Shown here piece by piece: positions 43,088-52,219 of a stretch of DNA of 56,300 nt (position 1 is its first letter; each line of letters opens with the position of its first letter). The position numbers and the translations under genes are program-made. The stretch comes from an uncultured Anaeroplasmataceae bacterium (GTDB lineage: Bacteria; Bacillota_I; Bacilli_A; Acholeplasmatales; Anaeroplasmataceae). Below the pieces are notes generated by a model that saw only the letters and a program-made list of their open reading frames with translations, ran no database searches and was not told where the DNA came from. The stretch covers positions 1-56,300 of the forward strand of contig CAKQDS010000010.1 of NCBI GenBank assembly GCA_934229535.1. The letters are read 5' to 3'.

Positions 43088-44195
43088 ACTTTACGCTTTG
43101 AAATTCCTTAAAGAAATCACCAAATAATTCACCTAAGCTTTCACTATTTTTTTGTTTTTCTTCTAAATATAAAAAATCAGCTTCAATTTTCTTTCTTGCT
43201 AAATCATCTTCATTAATACCAAGAAAATCTAAAAATTCATTGAAAGAAACAATCTTTATATCCCTACCGCATTTCCTTACTGCCTCTAATCTAGAATCAC
43301 TAATCACTTCGTTATCTTTATTATAATATTCATAATTAATGAATATATCACATGATGTAGCCTTCATAAAATAGGTTCCACCCTCACTAGCAATTATTTT
43401 GGCTAAATTCATTGCTTTAATTATATTAGCTTTAGCATAATTAACACTAAGCGATACCTTTTTACCAGAAAGCTTACCACCTTCTGCTATTGGCATTTTT
43501 CTTATATAAAGGTTTGTAACTAAATTCAGCTTACTTTTGCTTATTCTTTTATCTTTAGATTTGTTATTTAAATAATCAATTACTTCTTTGATTGTCTTAT
43601 TTGAATAGCTAATGCTTGTTTCAAACAAGGAATTATGCTTTGCATCATCGCATTCATTTAAAACTAAATCAAGACTCTTTTCATCGGCAAAATACTTTAA
43701 AACAAGCATAGTATCATAAGCATCATTAGAGGCATCATGAGCAGTTTTAGTATTTTCAATCTTTAAATTATCAAGCATTGTTTTTAAGCCTACTGAATAA
43801 TTCAAATTTAAATAATGATTATAAATATCTTTGATTTCATAATATTCAAAATCAATATTTTCCTTATGGTATCTAACACATTCACATTTTAAGGCATTAA
43901 TATCTGAATCAAGCGTATGTCCAAAAATCAAATCAGCTTCATCAATTAATGATTTAATTTTATTATAATAATAATTAAAATTGTAACCAAGCTCATAGCT
44001 ATCAACGCCATGAGTTAAAACCTCTCTTAAAACCTTATCATCCCAATCTCCATACCCAATATTGGGATCAATAATAAAATTATTACTTTCAATTTCTTCA
44101 AATTTCTCATTACAAAGAAAATAACCAAATTCACATATTTTATAATTTTGTTTCCTTACACTAGCAAATTCACAATCAAAAAATAACAATTTCAT
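43086..44195 (-). CDS. DEDDh exonuclease with BRCT-like domain, copy 1
   Basis: The 369-residue protein starts at ATG 44193-44195. Residues 1-175 are a DEDDh exonuclease: LLFFDCEFAS (D7/E9), IFGHTLDSDINALKCEC (motif II), AHDASNDAYDTM (H-x4-D). About 240-326 resembles a BRCT domain (GGKLSGKKVSLSVNYAKA...EGGTYFMKATSCDIFI...IVSFNEFLDFLG). The end is SLGELFGDFFK. Copy 2 (44835-46037) has the same plan and tail. It may process DNA ends under recruitment by its tail. It lies beyond the HEPN gene terminator and so is a separate unit. Confidence 0.85.
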   Translation of the reverse strand: MKLLFFDCEFASVRKQNYKICEFGYFLCNEKFEEIESNNFIIDPNIGYGDWDDKVLREVLTHGVDSYELGYNFNYYYNKIKSLIDEADLIFGHTLDSDINALKCECVRYHKENIDFEYYEIKDIYNHYLNLNYSVGLKTMLDNLKIENTKTAHDASNDAYDTMLVLKYFADEKSLDLVLNECDDAKHNSLFETSISYSNKTIKEVIDYLNNKSKDKRISKSKLNLVTNLYIRKMPIAEGGKLSGKKVSLSVNYAKANIIKAMNLAKIIASEGGTYFMKATSCDIFINYEYYNKDNEVISDSRLEAVRKCGRDIKIVSFNEFLDFLGINEDDLARKKIEADFLYLEEKQKNSESLGELFGDFFKEFQSVK

Positions 44196-44256
44196 AATTT
44201 CACACCCATAATTCAAATATCTATTAAATTATAGCAACTTTTTCTCAATAATGCAA

Positions 44257-44287
44257 TTAAAAAGGAGTGCTTTACTCAAAACACTCC
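44257..44287 (-). terminator. Terminator after the HEPN-like gene
   Basis: GGAGTG (44264-44269) and CACTCC (44282-44287) form a stem. On the minus strand TTTTT follows. It ends the long operon that begins near 52787. Confidence 0.7.
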
Positions 44288-44365
44288 CAAATAATTATTT
44301 AGTTAAATTTAAAAGCTTCACCTATGTAAGCAATAATATCATCAGATGAAATATTAGCTTTTTCA

Positions 44366-44833
44366 TTAAAAGATTAGTTTGTAATATTTCTTTTGCTCAT
44401 TTAAATAATTGCATAATACGTCATTTATCTTTTTCATATTTTCAATTAACCATTCTAATCTTTCAAAATAGAATGTTGTATCTCCTTCTAATTTTTTTAA
44501 ATGTAAATCTTCTTTAAATAAGCTATGAACAACATAATTTCTTTCATCACACACTTTTTTTAGATACTCTTCTGAATCATTTAAAAAAATACCTTTTTCA
44601 AACATTTTATTTATTCCATATCCCAAAGTTTTTCTACTTAACTTTTTGTATAGTTCATCAGCTTTTCTAGCAAATTTATTATAAATGTCCATGTCAACTA
44701 TTGAATTATTTTCAAAAGGCTTAAGTATTTCATCAAATGCTAATATATTTGCTATATTGTATTCAACCATTTGTGATAAGTTTACAATAAATCCCACTTT
44801 ACCCCATAATTCCATCAATTTTTCTTCATTCAT
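44366..44833 (-). CDS. HEPN-like protein with R-x4-H motif
   Basis: The 155-residue, all-helical, soluble protein carries DERNYVVHSLF (residues 96-106), the R-x4-H motif of HEPN ribonucleases or HEPN-fold partners (R98, H103). No nucleotidyltransferase (MNT) gene lies beside it, though the fold is common in toxin-antitoxin and defence loci. ATG at 44831-44833 lies 1 base past the exonuclease stop (TAA-A-ATG), so the two are coupled. It could be the effector of the cluster. No family assignment beyond fold is claimed. Confidence 0.65.
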   Translation of the reverse strand: MNEEKLMELWGKVGFIVNLSQMVEYNIANILAFDEILKPFENNSIVDMDIYNKFARKADELYKKLSRKTLGYGINKMFEKGIFLNDSEEYLKKVCDERNYVVHSLFKEDLHLKKLEGDTTFYFERLEWLIENMKKINDVLCNYLNEQKKYYKLIF

Positions 44834-44834
44834 T

Positions 44835-46037
44835 TTATCTTTCACCTATTAACTTCTTAAAAAAATCACCAAATAATTCTCCCACTGATAACATACTTTC
44901 ATCTTCAACATAAGGATCTACCACTGTTTCATTTTGATTATCAAGTATTCTTTTGGTCTTTTTATTTTTTATTATTGCATCATTCGATAATAAAAATTCA
45001 AATGATGGTAGTGGCATAGCATCTAATTCTTCTTCATTTATCTCAAATATTTTTAAAAATTCTTTAAATTCAATAATTTCAATATTACTGTCATTTTGAT
45101 TAGCATCAATAACATAATTATATCTTAAATCATCACATAAATTCCCTTCATCATCATATGTGTCATATTTAATAAAAATATCACTTTCTGAGGCTTTTAG
45201 GATAAACTTACCGCCTTCATCAATAATTAATTGAATCAAATTTAAAATTTGTTTAAAATGTGTTTTCTCATAAGACATTGTTATAGAAACCTTTTTATCC
45301 TTAAGCTTATCACCATTTTTAAATGGCTTAACATTATCTATAAATTGGTAAAAAAGAATCTTATTATCTCTATAATTTGTATCATTTGATGTAATGTTAG
45401 GATTAGCAAGTGCTTGTCTTTTTCTTTCTTTTGCAGCCTCAAGGAAACTTACCTTATAATCATTACATTCATCTTTTGCTGTAGGAACAAGCTCAAGTAA
45501 ATCTTCAATGCTTAAATTTAATTCATCTAACATTTCTTTTAGAATTAGCATTGTATTATAAGCATCAGCTAAAGCATCATGCTCAACTTCTTCACCATTA
45601 ATATTTAAAGCTTCCTTAATCTTTGTAACGGATAAATCATGCTTAACATTATCAAATTGTTTATATATTTCCTTAACATCATAAAAAGAATAATTAATAC
45701 TTTCAAGAGAGTATCTTATACATTCATCATTTAATGCTTTAGCATCAGAGCTTAAGGTATGTCCAAAAACATAATCTACATTTTCAATAATATTTTTAAT
45801 TCTCTTATAAAAGTAGAAAAAAGAAGGACTGTTTTCATATTCATTTCTTTTCCTTGTTAATAATTTTCGAAGTGCGTAATAGTCCCATTCTTTTTTATCG
45901 ATATTAGGATTAATTATAAGATTATCACTTTCCAATACATTGAATTTTTCATCAACGATTACATAACCAAATTCACAAATTCTCTCAATGCCACCCTTAG
46001 AGCTAGCAAATTCACAATCAAAAAACAAATAATTCAT
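44835..46037 (-). CDS. DEDDh exonuclease with BRCT-like domain, copy 2
   Basis: The 400-residue protein has a DEDDh exonuclease in residues 1-175: YLFFDCEFAS (D7/E9), VFGHTLSSDAKALNDEC, EHDALADAYNTM. A BRCT-like domain covers about 243-335 (KLKDKKVSITMSYEKT, EGGKFILKASESDIFI, IIEFKEFLKIFEI). An acidic linker leads to the tail SVGELFGDFFK. It shares the tail and layout with copy 1 but is diverged in the middle. It follows the LRR-methyltransferase gene by 23 bases and is coupled to the HEPN-like gene. Confidence 0.86.
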   Translation of the reverse strand: MNYLFFDCEFASSKGGIERICEFGYVIVDEKFNVLESDNLIINPNIDKKEWDYYALRKLLTRKRNEYENSPSFFYFYKRIKNIIENVDYVFGHTLSSDAKALNDECIRYSLESINYSFYDVKEIYKQFDNVKHDLSVTKIKEALNINGEEVEHDALADAYNTMLILKEMLDELNLSIEDLLELVPTAKDECNDYKVSFLEAAKERKRQALANPNITSNDTNYRDNKILFYQFIDNVKPFKNGDKLKDKKVSITMSYEKTHFKQILNLIQLIIDEGGKFILKASESDIFIKYDTYDDEGNLCDDLRYNYVIDANQNDSNIEIIEFKEFLKIFEINEEELDAMPLPSFEFLLSNDAIIKNKKTKRILDNQNETVVDPYVEDESMLSVGELFGDFFKKLIGER

Positions 46038-46060
46038 TACTTCTCCTTAAATTCCAAGCT

Positions 46061-48523
46061 TTAATCAATAAGCAAAGCTTCATCATCAAACATACTAACT
46101 CTTTTATAGGTTACATTCTTACAAATGTTTCCTTCAGAATTAGAAACCAATAGATATTTTCTATTTCCACCATCTTCTTTATTAAGCATAGTACATGCAT
46201 GACCAATAGTTCCAGACCCTGCGAAAAAATCCATAATTAATGAATCTTTAGATGTGGTTGTTCTTATAAGCTCCATCATTAGCTTCAATGGCTTAGGGGT
46301 AGAAAAATATTTTCTATCATTAAATATTTCTTTAATTTCATCCTTAGCTGATGAATTAGTTCCAAAGCAATCAAAGACCTTTGGTACCTTGCTTTCTTTT
46401 TCTTTTAAAATTCCATTAACTAAATAAGGCTGCATAAGCTTATTAAATTTAGAAGCTTTGCTCTTTTTACAAATTATAATGTATTCATATTTAACTATTT
46501 TTTTATTAGGGTCAACATTTCTATTTTTATCAAAATAAGGATGAAGCTTCTTCCATTTTAATATCATTACCTTATAAAAAACTTTCTTACATAAATTAGA
46601 TAATTGTTTAACCATACCTTCATCTATATTTATGACTAAAAAACCTTTATCACTTAATAATTCATAAGAATTTTTAAAGCATTCATACATATTTTTTAGA
46701 TACACATCATTTGGTAGTGAATCATTATAATTAATATAACTTATATTTGAATTATAAGGTGGATCAATTAAAATCGAATCAAATTTTTTCTTATAGCTTG
46801 TAAGTAAAGATTTTAGTGTATATTGATTATCTGATTCAAAAACATAATTAGTTCTGTTTTCTCTTATAGAAATTTTAGCATTTGTTGAACTTAACGCATT
46901 ATTATCAACAACGCAATCTTTATAAACACTTATTTCTTTTAAATTATTACAATGACCAAAGGCCCATTCACCTATATATGAAACTAAATCTGAACAATAA
47001 ACATTTATAAGACCATTACAATTGGTAAAGCATGACTTTGAAACAACATTGACATTATGCAAATTTATATTAGTCATTTTATCACATCCCGAAAAAGCCC
47101 CACGTTCAAGCTTTAAAACGGAATCTGATATATGAATATCTCCAATTGCATATTTTGCAGGATAGCAAACAATTTTACTAAAGTCACTATTATATAAGAC
47201 TCCATCCTTAACCTTATATTTATTTGTATTACTTACAAATTCAATATTTGAACATCCCACAAAGGGATTATAGCCAATGTCCTCCAAGCTTGCTGGTAAA
47301 ATAATCTTCTTAATCCCCTTGCAGTTCCAAAATGAATTACGATTAATCTTTTTAACACTTTCAAGAGTTAAACAATCAGTATTAATTGAATTTAAGCAAC
47401 CACATACTGATTTTAAATATTTATCATAAATTACATCATCAATAATATTATAAGATGTCGAATTATTAACAAGCTTTAATTTACTACATCCTGAAAATGG
47501 ATTATTCTCCATCTTCTTAAGACTTTTTGGAAGAATTACAAGCTCTAGATTATCGCACATAAAGAATGTATGCTTACAAATAAGTAAAACTGTAGAAGGA
47601 ATTCTAAATATTTTGTTTTCATTCTTTATCGCATAATAAATCATTTCTTCCTTTGTTGAGGTGTACAAAGCACCAGATTCAAGAATGAAAAATTCAGATT
47701 CATTTTTTAAATCAAGCATAGGACACCCTGCAAAGGGATTATTCCCCATCTTTTCTACATTCTTAGGTATTGTTATCTTTTTTAGATTTTGACAATTATA
47801 AAATGTATCGCCACCTAAATTAATTAAACTATCTGGTAAAATAATCTCTTCAATATATTGATTATCCCAAAATGCACATGATTCAAGTTCTCTTATTCCA
47901 TTTGGAATTTCTACAACCTTACTTTTTCCGTTGTATTTAATAAGCGTATCTCCCTCGATAACAAACTCCTTGTCAGCAATAATATTTACTTTATTATACA
48001 ATGAGTAGTTATCTTCCTTTTGCTTATTTTCAAAAATACCATAATCGTAGGTTTCATCAGCAAGCTTAATTTTGCTTTTTCTTTCAATAACCCCACTAAT
48101 CAATCTTGATTCATAGCTAATAGAATAAAAGACATTATTTTTAGAACTAATGTTATTAACATCCATATGATTCCATTCATAGCATTTAACATATAATTTA
48201 TTAGCACAATAAATATCAAATTCATTATCTAAATCAACAATTATTTCATATGGTGAGTATCCCATACTAAGAAGTTTGTCAATACATTCTAACACAACAA
48301 AGCTTTTATGTGAATCAAGCAAATAATATTTATCTGTCATATTACCATTTATTATAGTAATTTTACCCAAATCAGCTTTTCCACTATTTACAGCTATCGT
48401 GATTGTATTATTTTTATATTCCTTTTTATAAATATCCTCTTCCACCTCAAAAAAACGTAAGGCTGTATAAAGAGCTGTATATTTAAAATCTCTAGACAAT
48501 CTCAAATCCACTATACTATTCAT
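46061..48523 (-). CDS. Leucine-rich-repeat DNA methyltransferase fusion
   Basis: The 820-residue protein has three parts. Residues 1-200 are an unrecognised domain. About 202-545 are BspA-type (LRR_5) repeats, each with the IPKSL...(F/W)xxCxxL pattern, e.g. EIILPDSLINLGGDTFYNCQ and NPFSGCSKLK. About 559-790 are a type III Mod-like beta-class methyltransferase, motif IV ILIDPPYNSN (587-592) before motif I DFFAGSGTIGHA (765-776), with YFSTPKPLKL between. The target-recognition region between motifs is only about 130 residues. There is no signal peptide, so the repeats face the cytoplasm. GGAGG is 8 bases before the ATG. No restriction endonuclease lies next to it. Confidence 0.88.
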   Translation of the reverse strand: MNSIVDLRLSRDFKYTALYTALRFFEVEEDIYKKEYKNNTITIAVNSGKADLGKITIINGNMTDKYYLLDSHKSFVVLECIDKLLSMGYSPYEIIVDLDNEFDIYCANKLYVKCYEWNHMDVNNISSKNNVFYSISYESRLISGVIERKSKIKLADETYDYGIFENKQKEDNYSLYNKVNIIADKEFVIEGDTLIKYNGKSKVVEIPNGIRELESCAFWDNQYIEEIILPDSLINLGGDTFYNCQNLKKITIPKNVEKMGNNPFAGCPMLDLKNESEFFILESGALYTSTKEEMIYYAIKNENKIFRIPSTVLLICKHTFFMCDNLELVILPKSLKKMENNPFSGCSKLKLVNNSTSYNIIDDVIYDKYLKSVCGCLNSINTDCLTLESVKKINRNSFWNCKGIKKIILPASLEDIGYNPFVGCSNIEFVSNTNKYKVKDGVLYNSDFSKIVCYPAKYAIGDIHISDSVLKLERGAFSGCDKMTNINLHNVNVVSKSCFTNCNGLINVYCSDLVSYIGEWAFGHCNNLKEISVYKDCVVDNNALSSTNAKISIRENRTNYVFESDNQYTLKSLLTSYKKKFDSILIDPPYNSNISYINYNDSLPNDVYLKNMYECFKNSYELLSDKGFLVINIDEGMVKQLSNLCKKVFYKVMILKWKKLHPYFDKNRNVDPNKKIVKYEYIIICKKSKASKFNKLMQPYLVNGILKEKESKVPKVFDCFGTNSSAKDEIKEIFNDRKYFSTPKPLKLMMELIRTTTSKDSLIMDFFAGSGTIGHACTMLNKEDGGNRKYLLVSNSEGNICKNVTYKRVSMFDDEALLID

Positions 48524-49100
48524 TAATCAAGCCTCCTATTTTTTCAATAACCTCATCTACTAATTCATCAGGGCTTTTATTTGCAGAATCAATAATAATA
48601 TATGGTAATTCCTTTAATTTACAAAACTCAATCATTTTCTTATAACCATTTTCAAAAAGCTCAACCTTCTTTAAATCAAAATCATTAGGGTCACGACTTA
48701 TAAGACGATTTTTAATTGTTTCACTATTTGCATATAAGATAATTGTAATAGTAGGCTTGCCTATTTTCTTTAATATCAAATCATAAATATCCATATTGTA
48801 ATCTGTTCCACTCCAGCAATAATTAGAAACAATATGTCTATCTGTAACAATATTAGTATCTTTAAATCTATCATATAAATAAAGATTATTTAAACCATAA
48901 TACCAAGCTGTAAAATTGCGATCAAGGTCAGCATTTATAATTTTTGCAACCCTTTGATATTCACTAACATTATTTTCACTCTCATCTAAAATATAATGAA
49001 GTGGCTTTTCAACAAATTTATAACCAAGCCTCAAAGCTAATTTTTTACATAATGTTGATTTACCAACACCATCCATACCTTCAATTGATATATGCTTCAT
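48516..49100 (-). CDS. Thymidylate-kinase-like deoxynucleotide kinase
   Basis: The 194-residue P-loop kinase of the dTMP kinase/deoxynucleoside kinase superfamily has Walker A ISIEGMDGVGKST, a D-R-H motif at NIVTDRHIVSNY, and RLISRDPNDFDLK as LID-like arginines. Host tmk is normally near holB/recR; this copy sits in an accessory operon. The substrate could be dTMP or another dNMP. It overlaps the metallophosphoesterase gene by 20 bases and the methyltransferase gene by 8. Confidence 0.8.
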   Translation of the reverse strand: MKHISIEGMDGVGKSTLCKKLALRLGYKFVEKPLHYILDESENNVSEYQRVAKIINADLDRNFTAWYYGLNNLYLYDRFKDTNIVTDRHIVSNYCWSGTDYNMDIYDLILKKIGKPTITIILYANSETIKNRLISRDPNDFDLKKVELFENGYKKMIEFCKLKELPYIIIDSANKSPDELVDEVIEKIGGLINE

Positions 49101-49647
49101 CCTTGTTTTTCTCCTTAAGTTTCATTAATTCTTTTAATGTTCTTGGCTCAAAGTCTATTACATCGACTCCAGCATTATATGCTTTTAAGTTTTTGTAATA
49201 GTCTTTCATTAACTTATAAGCATAGCCATTATTTTCGGTTTTATTATGGATATGTCCATAAACTAAAAGTCCATCTCTATTGAACTCCATCCAATCCATA
49301 AGTGGATAATGACAAACACAAACTTTATAATCACCATCAATAATTAGATCAATAAACTTGATGGATTCAAATACATTAGATTTCTTAATAGCATCTATCA
49401 TATCATAGTCATGATTACCTACTATAAGATGTTTATGGCCTTTTAGTTTTTTAAAGATATCTATTGTAGATGGATCATCATCTTTACCAATATCACCTAG
49501 AACATAGACAATATCTTCATCTTTAACTTTTTTATTCCATTTTTTGATAATTATTTCCTTCATTTCACAAAGTGATTCAAATGGTCGTTTACATTTATCA
49601 AATATCTTTTGGTCATTAAAATGGGTATCAGAAATATAATAAATCAT
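49081..49647 (-). CDS. Calcineurin-like metallophosphoesterase
   Basis: The 188-residue protein has the metal ligands in order: ISDTHF, VLGDIG, VGNHDYD, CVCHYPLMDW, VYGHIHNK, NAGVDV. Similar short enzymes are frequent in phage genomes and in mobile islands. The substrate could be a nucleotide or a 2',3'-phosphate, but this is not decided by sequence. It overlaps a small upstream reading frame by ATGA and the kinase by 20 bases. Confidence 0.88.
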   Translation of the reverse strand: MIYYISDTHFNDQKIFDKCKRPFESLCEMKEIIIKKWNKKVKDEDIVYVLGDIGKDDDPSTIDIFKKLKGHKHLIVGNHDYDMIDAIKKSNVFESIKFIDLIIDGDYKVCVCHYPLMDWMEFNRDGLLVYGHIHNKTENNGYAYKLMKDYYKNLKAYNAGVDVIDFEPRTLKELMKLKEKNKDEAYIN

Positions 49648-49802
49648 TGTTTTATTACTTCCTTATCTGTTAATAGTAATTCAATAACTACTTTCTCATT
49701 TACAAATCCTTTGATACACACGATTTCAAAGTCATCTTTTTGCAATAATTTTTCTATCGTATCGTTGAAATTCAACTTTAATAATTCTTCGTTTTTCTTT
49801 TT
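49644..49802 (-). pseudogene. Frameshifted continuation of the upstream small gene
   Basis: A 52-codon open frame without ATG (KKKNEELLKLNFNDTIEK...IELLLTDKEVIKQ) ends in TGA at 49644-49646, overlapping the metallophosphoesterase ATG. It reads on from the gene at 49778-50077 if the ribosome shifts -1 in the A-rich run near 49785-49800. The exact ATGA coupling to the next gene suggests this frame was, or is, translated. It may be a lost A in a five-A run, or programmed slippage. Confidence 0.5.
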
Positions 49803-50077
49803 CTAAAAAGTATTTCTGCAATTACGCCATTAGATTTTGAAATATACCCATTAGAGACAATTGCTTCAAGCCTGTCTTCAATGAAATAGTCTTCCAAAAT
49901 ATGTTCAATATGTGTTTGGATTATTTTTTCTTCATCATCAATATCATATATTTCTTTTAATGCAGCAGAACGAATTACTTGATATTCATAGCCATCTTCT
50001 TCACTAATGTTTTCTATCATCTTTATAAAATTTTCAGTAAATCCTATACTTTTTAATTCATCGTTTGTATATTTCAT
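49778..50077 (-). CDS. Small protein of unknown function, likely truncated by a frameshift
   Basis: I do not recognise this 99-residue protein. It begins MKYTNDELKSIGFTENF and has an acidic helix pair (YDIDDEEKIIQTHIEHILED). It ends FRKRKTKNY, which comes from an A-rich tract just where the -1 frame could continue for 52 residues. Its ATG is 2 bases after the nrdD stop. The full gene is probably about 150 codons. Confidence 0.6.
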   Translation of the reverse strand: MKYTNDELKSIGFTENFIKMIENISEEDGYEYQVIRSAALKEIYDIDDEEKIIQTHIEHILEDYFIEDRLEAIVSNGYISKSNGVIAEILFRKRKTKNY

Positions 50078-50079
50078 CC

Positions 50080-51780
50080 TTAATTTTTCCTCCTATTTTT
50101 CTCTTCAGCTTTTTTCCCTTTAGTAAAACCATCTAATATTTCTAAATAACCAGAAACTCTTCTTATTCTTGTTATTTCCTTACTATGACATTTAGGACAC
50201 TCATCAAAAACACCACTAGTTCCACACTTCTTGCATACATCCTTAGGAAAATTAAAGCCTAAATAATGAATTGAATTTTTTATAGCGATTTTTATATATT
50301 CATCTAATCCTTCAGCATTATCAAGAGGGGCTTCACCAAGCTCAACATAGGTAATGCAGCCACCATTACATAATTTATGGAATAATCCTTCAAGTTTTAT
50401 TTTAGTTATACCTGGAAGCTTAGAATCAACATCAATATGGAAGGAATTAGTATAATAACCCTTTTTAAAAATATCAACACTAGGAGTATATAATTTCTTA
50501 TCAATATCAATAAATCTACCACTAATTAATTCACCTGCTGTAGCTAATAAAGAAAAATTCAAATTATAATTTTTCCTTAAGAAATCACAATAATCCTTCA
50601 TATGCTTAACAAGTCCAAGTGCTCTTATATAATTATCCATATCATTATAATATTTTTCACCCGTTAATATTTCAATAGCTTCAGATAAACCTATAAACCC
50701 AATAGATAAGGTTCCATGTTTAAAGACATCCTCCAAATTATCTGTGTTAAATGATTCACACCAAAGCTTAACCTCTAAATTGGTTGGAAACATTTCCTTC
50801 TTTAACCTACAAAGCTTATGATAACGATCAAGTAAAATATCTTTAACAATAGAAGCGATGTCGTCCCATTTTCCATAAAACATTTCTATTTTCTTATCTT
50901 TATCATAGTCGCTATGTTCTTTATCTATTTCTAAAGCAATTCTTGGAAGATTAATGGAAATATTTGCAATATTTCCTCTACCAACTGCTCCAGTATGACC
51001 ATAAATATCAGCAACAACACGACTTCTACAGCCCATTATTGCAAGATCAGCCGGATTATTCTCTTTATTTGTATCACTATCACATAAAATATAGGTCGGA
51101 ATCATTTTTTTAGCAGTAATTTTTAATGATTTTATATATAAGTCATAATTAGGATCACCTGGATTTAAATTAATTTTATTGCATACTTTAAAAACAATAT
51201 TAGGCTTAAATACCAAATCACCAAGATTATTAAATTGATCTAATAAAATTTCAGCAATCTTTCTTGCAAAACTATTTTTTGCAAGTCCTATATTTAAGGT
51301 AATATAATAGCTTGTCTGGCCCATCCTTGTATGATCACCATTACACCAAATAATTAATTCTCTTATTGAGCTACTAATAATATTAAAATTAGCCTTTGAT
51401 TCTTTAACATTTAATTTAGTAAGCATATCGGAAATTTCATTATCAAAATTTGCAAAAGCCATACCACCAGATTGCTCATTTCCAACCTTAATAAATAAAT
51501 TTTGAATATAATGAAATAAATGCATTATTTTACCAGTGTCATCTAATCCATCAAACTCTGCATATGGTAAGCTATCCACTAAATCTAAGGCTAAACAATT
51601 ATATGTTAATCCATAAGCATCAAGATCATGAATATGGATATACCCCTCATTATGAAGTAAACGCCATTTTTCAGGTAAGCTATCAAGCACTTCCTTCTTA
51701 TATTCTTTTTCGCCTATATCATAATTATGGCCTACATAAGATATTCTATTTGCAGCATTTTCATTATTATTTTGTTGCAT
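50080..51780 (-). CDS. nrdD: Anaerobic ribonucleoside-triphosphate reductase NrdD without ATP-cone
   Basis: The 566-residue class III enzyme makes dNTPs from NTPs without oxygen, using a glycyl radical. Landmarks are EGYIHIHDLDAYG, MGCRSRVV (thiyl cysteine), GRGNIANISINLPR, the zinc site CKKCGTSG...CPKC and the glycyl motif RRVSGYLEI. The usual N-terminal ATP-cone is absent, so allosteric ATP/dATP control is missing or different; phage T4 NrdD is of similar size. The ATG at 51778-51780, after GGTGAAT, directly follows the nrdG stop. Confidence 0.93.
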   Translation of the reverse strand: MQQNNNENAANRISYVGHNYDIGEKEYKKEVLDSLPEKWRLLHNEGYIHIHDLDAYGLTYNCLALDLVDSLPYAEFDGLDDTGKIMHLFHYIQNLFIKVGNEQSGGMAFANFDNEISDMLTKLNVKESKANFNIISSSIRELIIWCNGDHTRMGQTSYYITLNIGLAKNSFARKIAEILLDQFNNLGDLVFKPNIVFKVCNKINLNPGDPNYDLYIKSLKITAKKMIPTYILCDSDTNKENNPADLAIMGCRSRVVADIYGHTGAVGRGNIANISINLPRIALEIDKEHSDYDKDKKIEMFYGKWDDIASIVKDILLDRYHKLCRLKKEMFPTNLEVKLWCESFNTDNLEDVFKHGTLSIGFIGLSEAIEILTGEKYYNDMDNYIRALGLVKHMKDYCDFLRKNYNLNFSLLATAGELISGRFIDIDKKLYTPSVDIFKKGYYTNSFHIDVDSKLPGITKIKLEGLFHKLCNGGCITYVELGEAPLDNAEGLDEYIKIAIKNSIHYLGFNFPKDVCKKCGTSGVFDECPKCHSKEITRIRRVSGYLEILDGFTKGKKAEEKNRRKN

Positions 51781-51781
51781 A

Positions 51782-52219
51782 TTATTCACCAATCCTCTCA
51801 AATTTTTGATTACTAGATCCAACATATGGAATTATACTAGTTTTCAACTCTTCCATAAATGGCCCTGTTTTTAAATACTTAATCTTACTTAATATTTCTT
51901 CTGGAACATCACTTTTTTCATGACCTGTATATAAAGCAATGTCAAAGCCAGAAAGCATTTTAATCAATTCTATTACTGATTCCTTTTGTAATAGTGGCTC
52001 ACCACCAGTAATAGTTATTTTTTTGTTGAATGAACCACCTTTAATTAAATGAGCTAATTCTTTAACAGGCATACTTTTACCTTTATTAATATCCCAGGTT
52101 GCTTTATTTTGACAGCCCTTGCAATGAAGATTGCAACCTTGAAGAAAAATCAAACTTCTAATACCAGGCCCATCAACAAGTGACCTATTAAATAATATTC
52201 TATTTACAACAATATCCAT
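51782..52219 (-). CDS. nrdG: Anaerobic RNR-activating radical SAM protein NrdG
   Basis: NrdG makes the NrdD glycyl radical from S-adenosylmethionine. At 145 residues it is of the short kind. The 4Fe-4S motif is CNLHCKGC (C-x3-C-x2-C) and the SAM motif is TITGGEPLLQ. The start has a GGAGGTGG ribosome site inside the end of the upstream gene (20-base overlap). Confidence 0.94.
   Translation of the reverse strand: MDIVVNRILFNRSLVDGPGIRSLIFLQGCNLHCKGCQNKATWDINKGKSMPVKELAHLIKGGSFNKKITITGGEPLLQKESVIELIKMLSGFDIALYTGHEKSDVPEEILSKIKYLKTGPFMEELKTSIIPYVGSSNQKFERIGE

Noticed and set aside
44299..44372. Short frame on the minus strand reading SFNEKANISSDD...EAFKFN
   Set aside because: It has no start, is about 24 codons long, and lies between the HEPN gene stop and the terminator. 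It could be a gene remnant, but there is too little to support it.
46061..48523. Complete restriction-modification system
   Set aside because: A methyltransferase is present, but no Res subunit or endonuclease gene lies on either side.
49785..49802. Programmed -1 frameshift on a classic slippery heptamer
   Set aside because: The heptamer A-AAA-AAC is out of register with the zero frame, so a canonical dual slip is not available. A base deletion is the simpler explanation.
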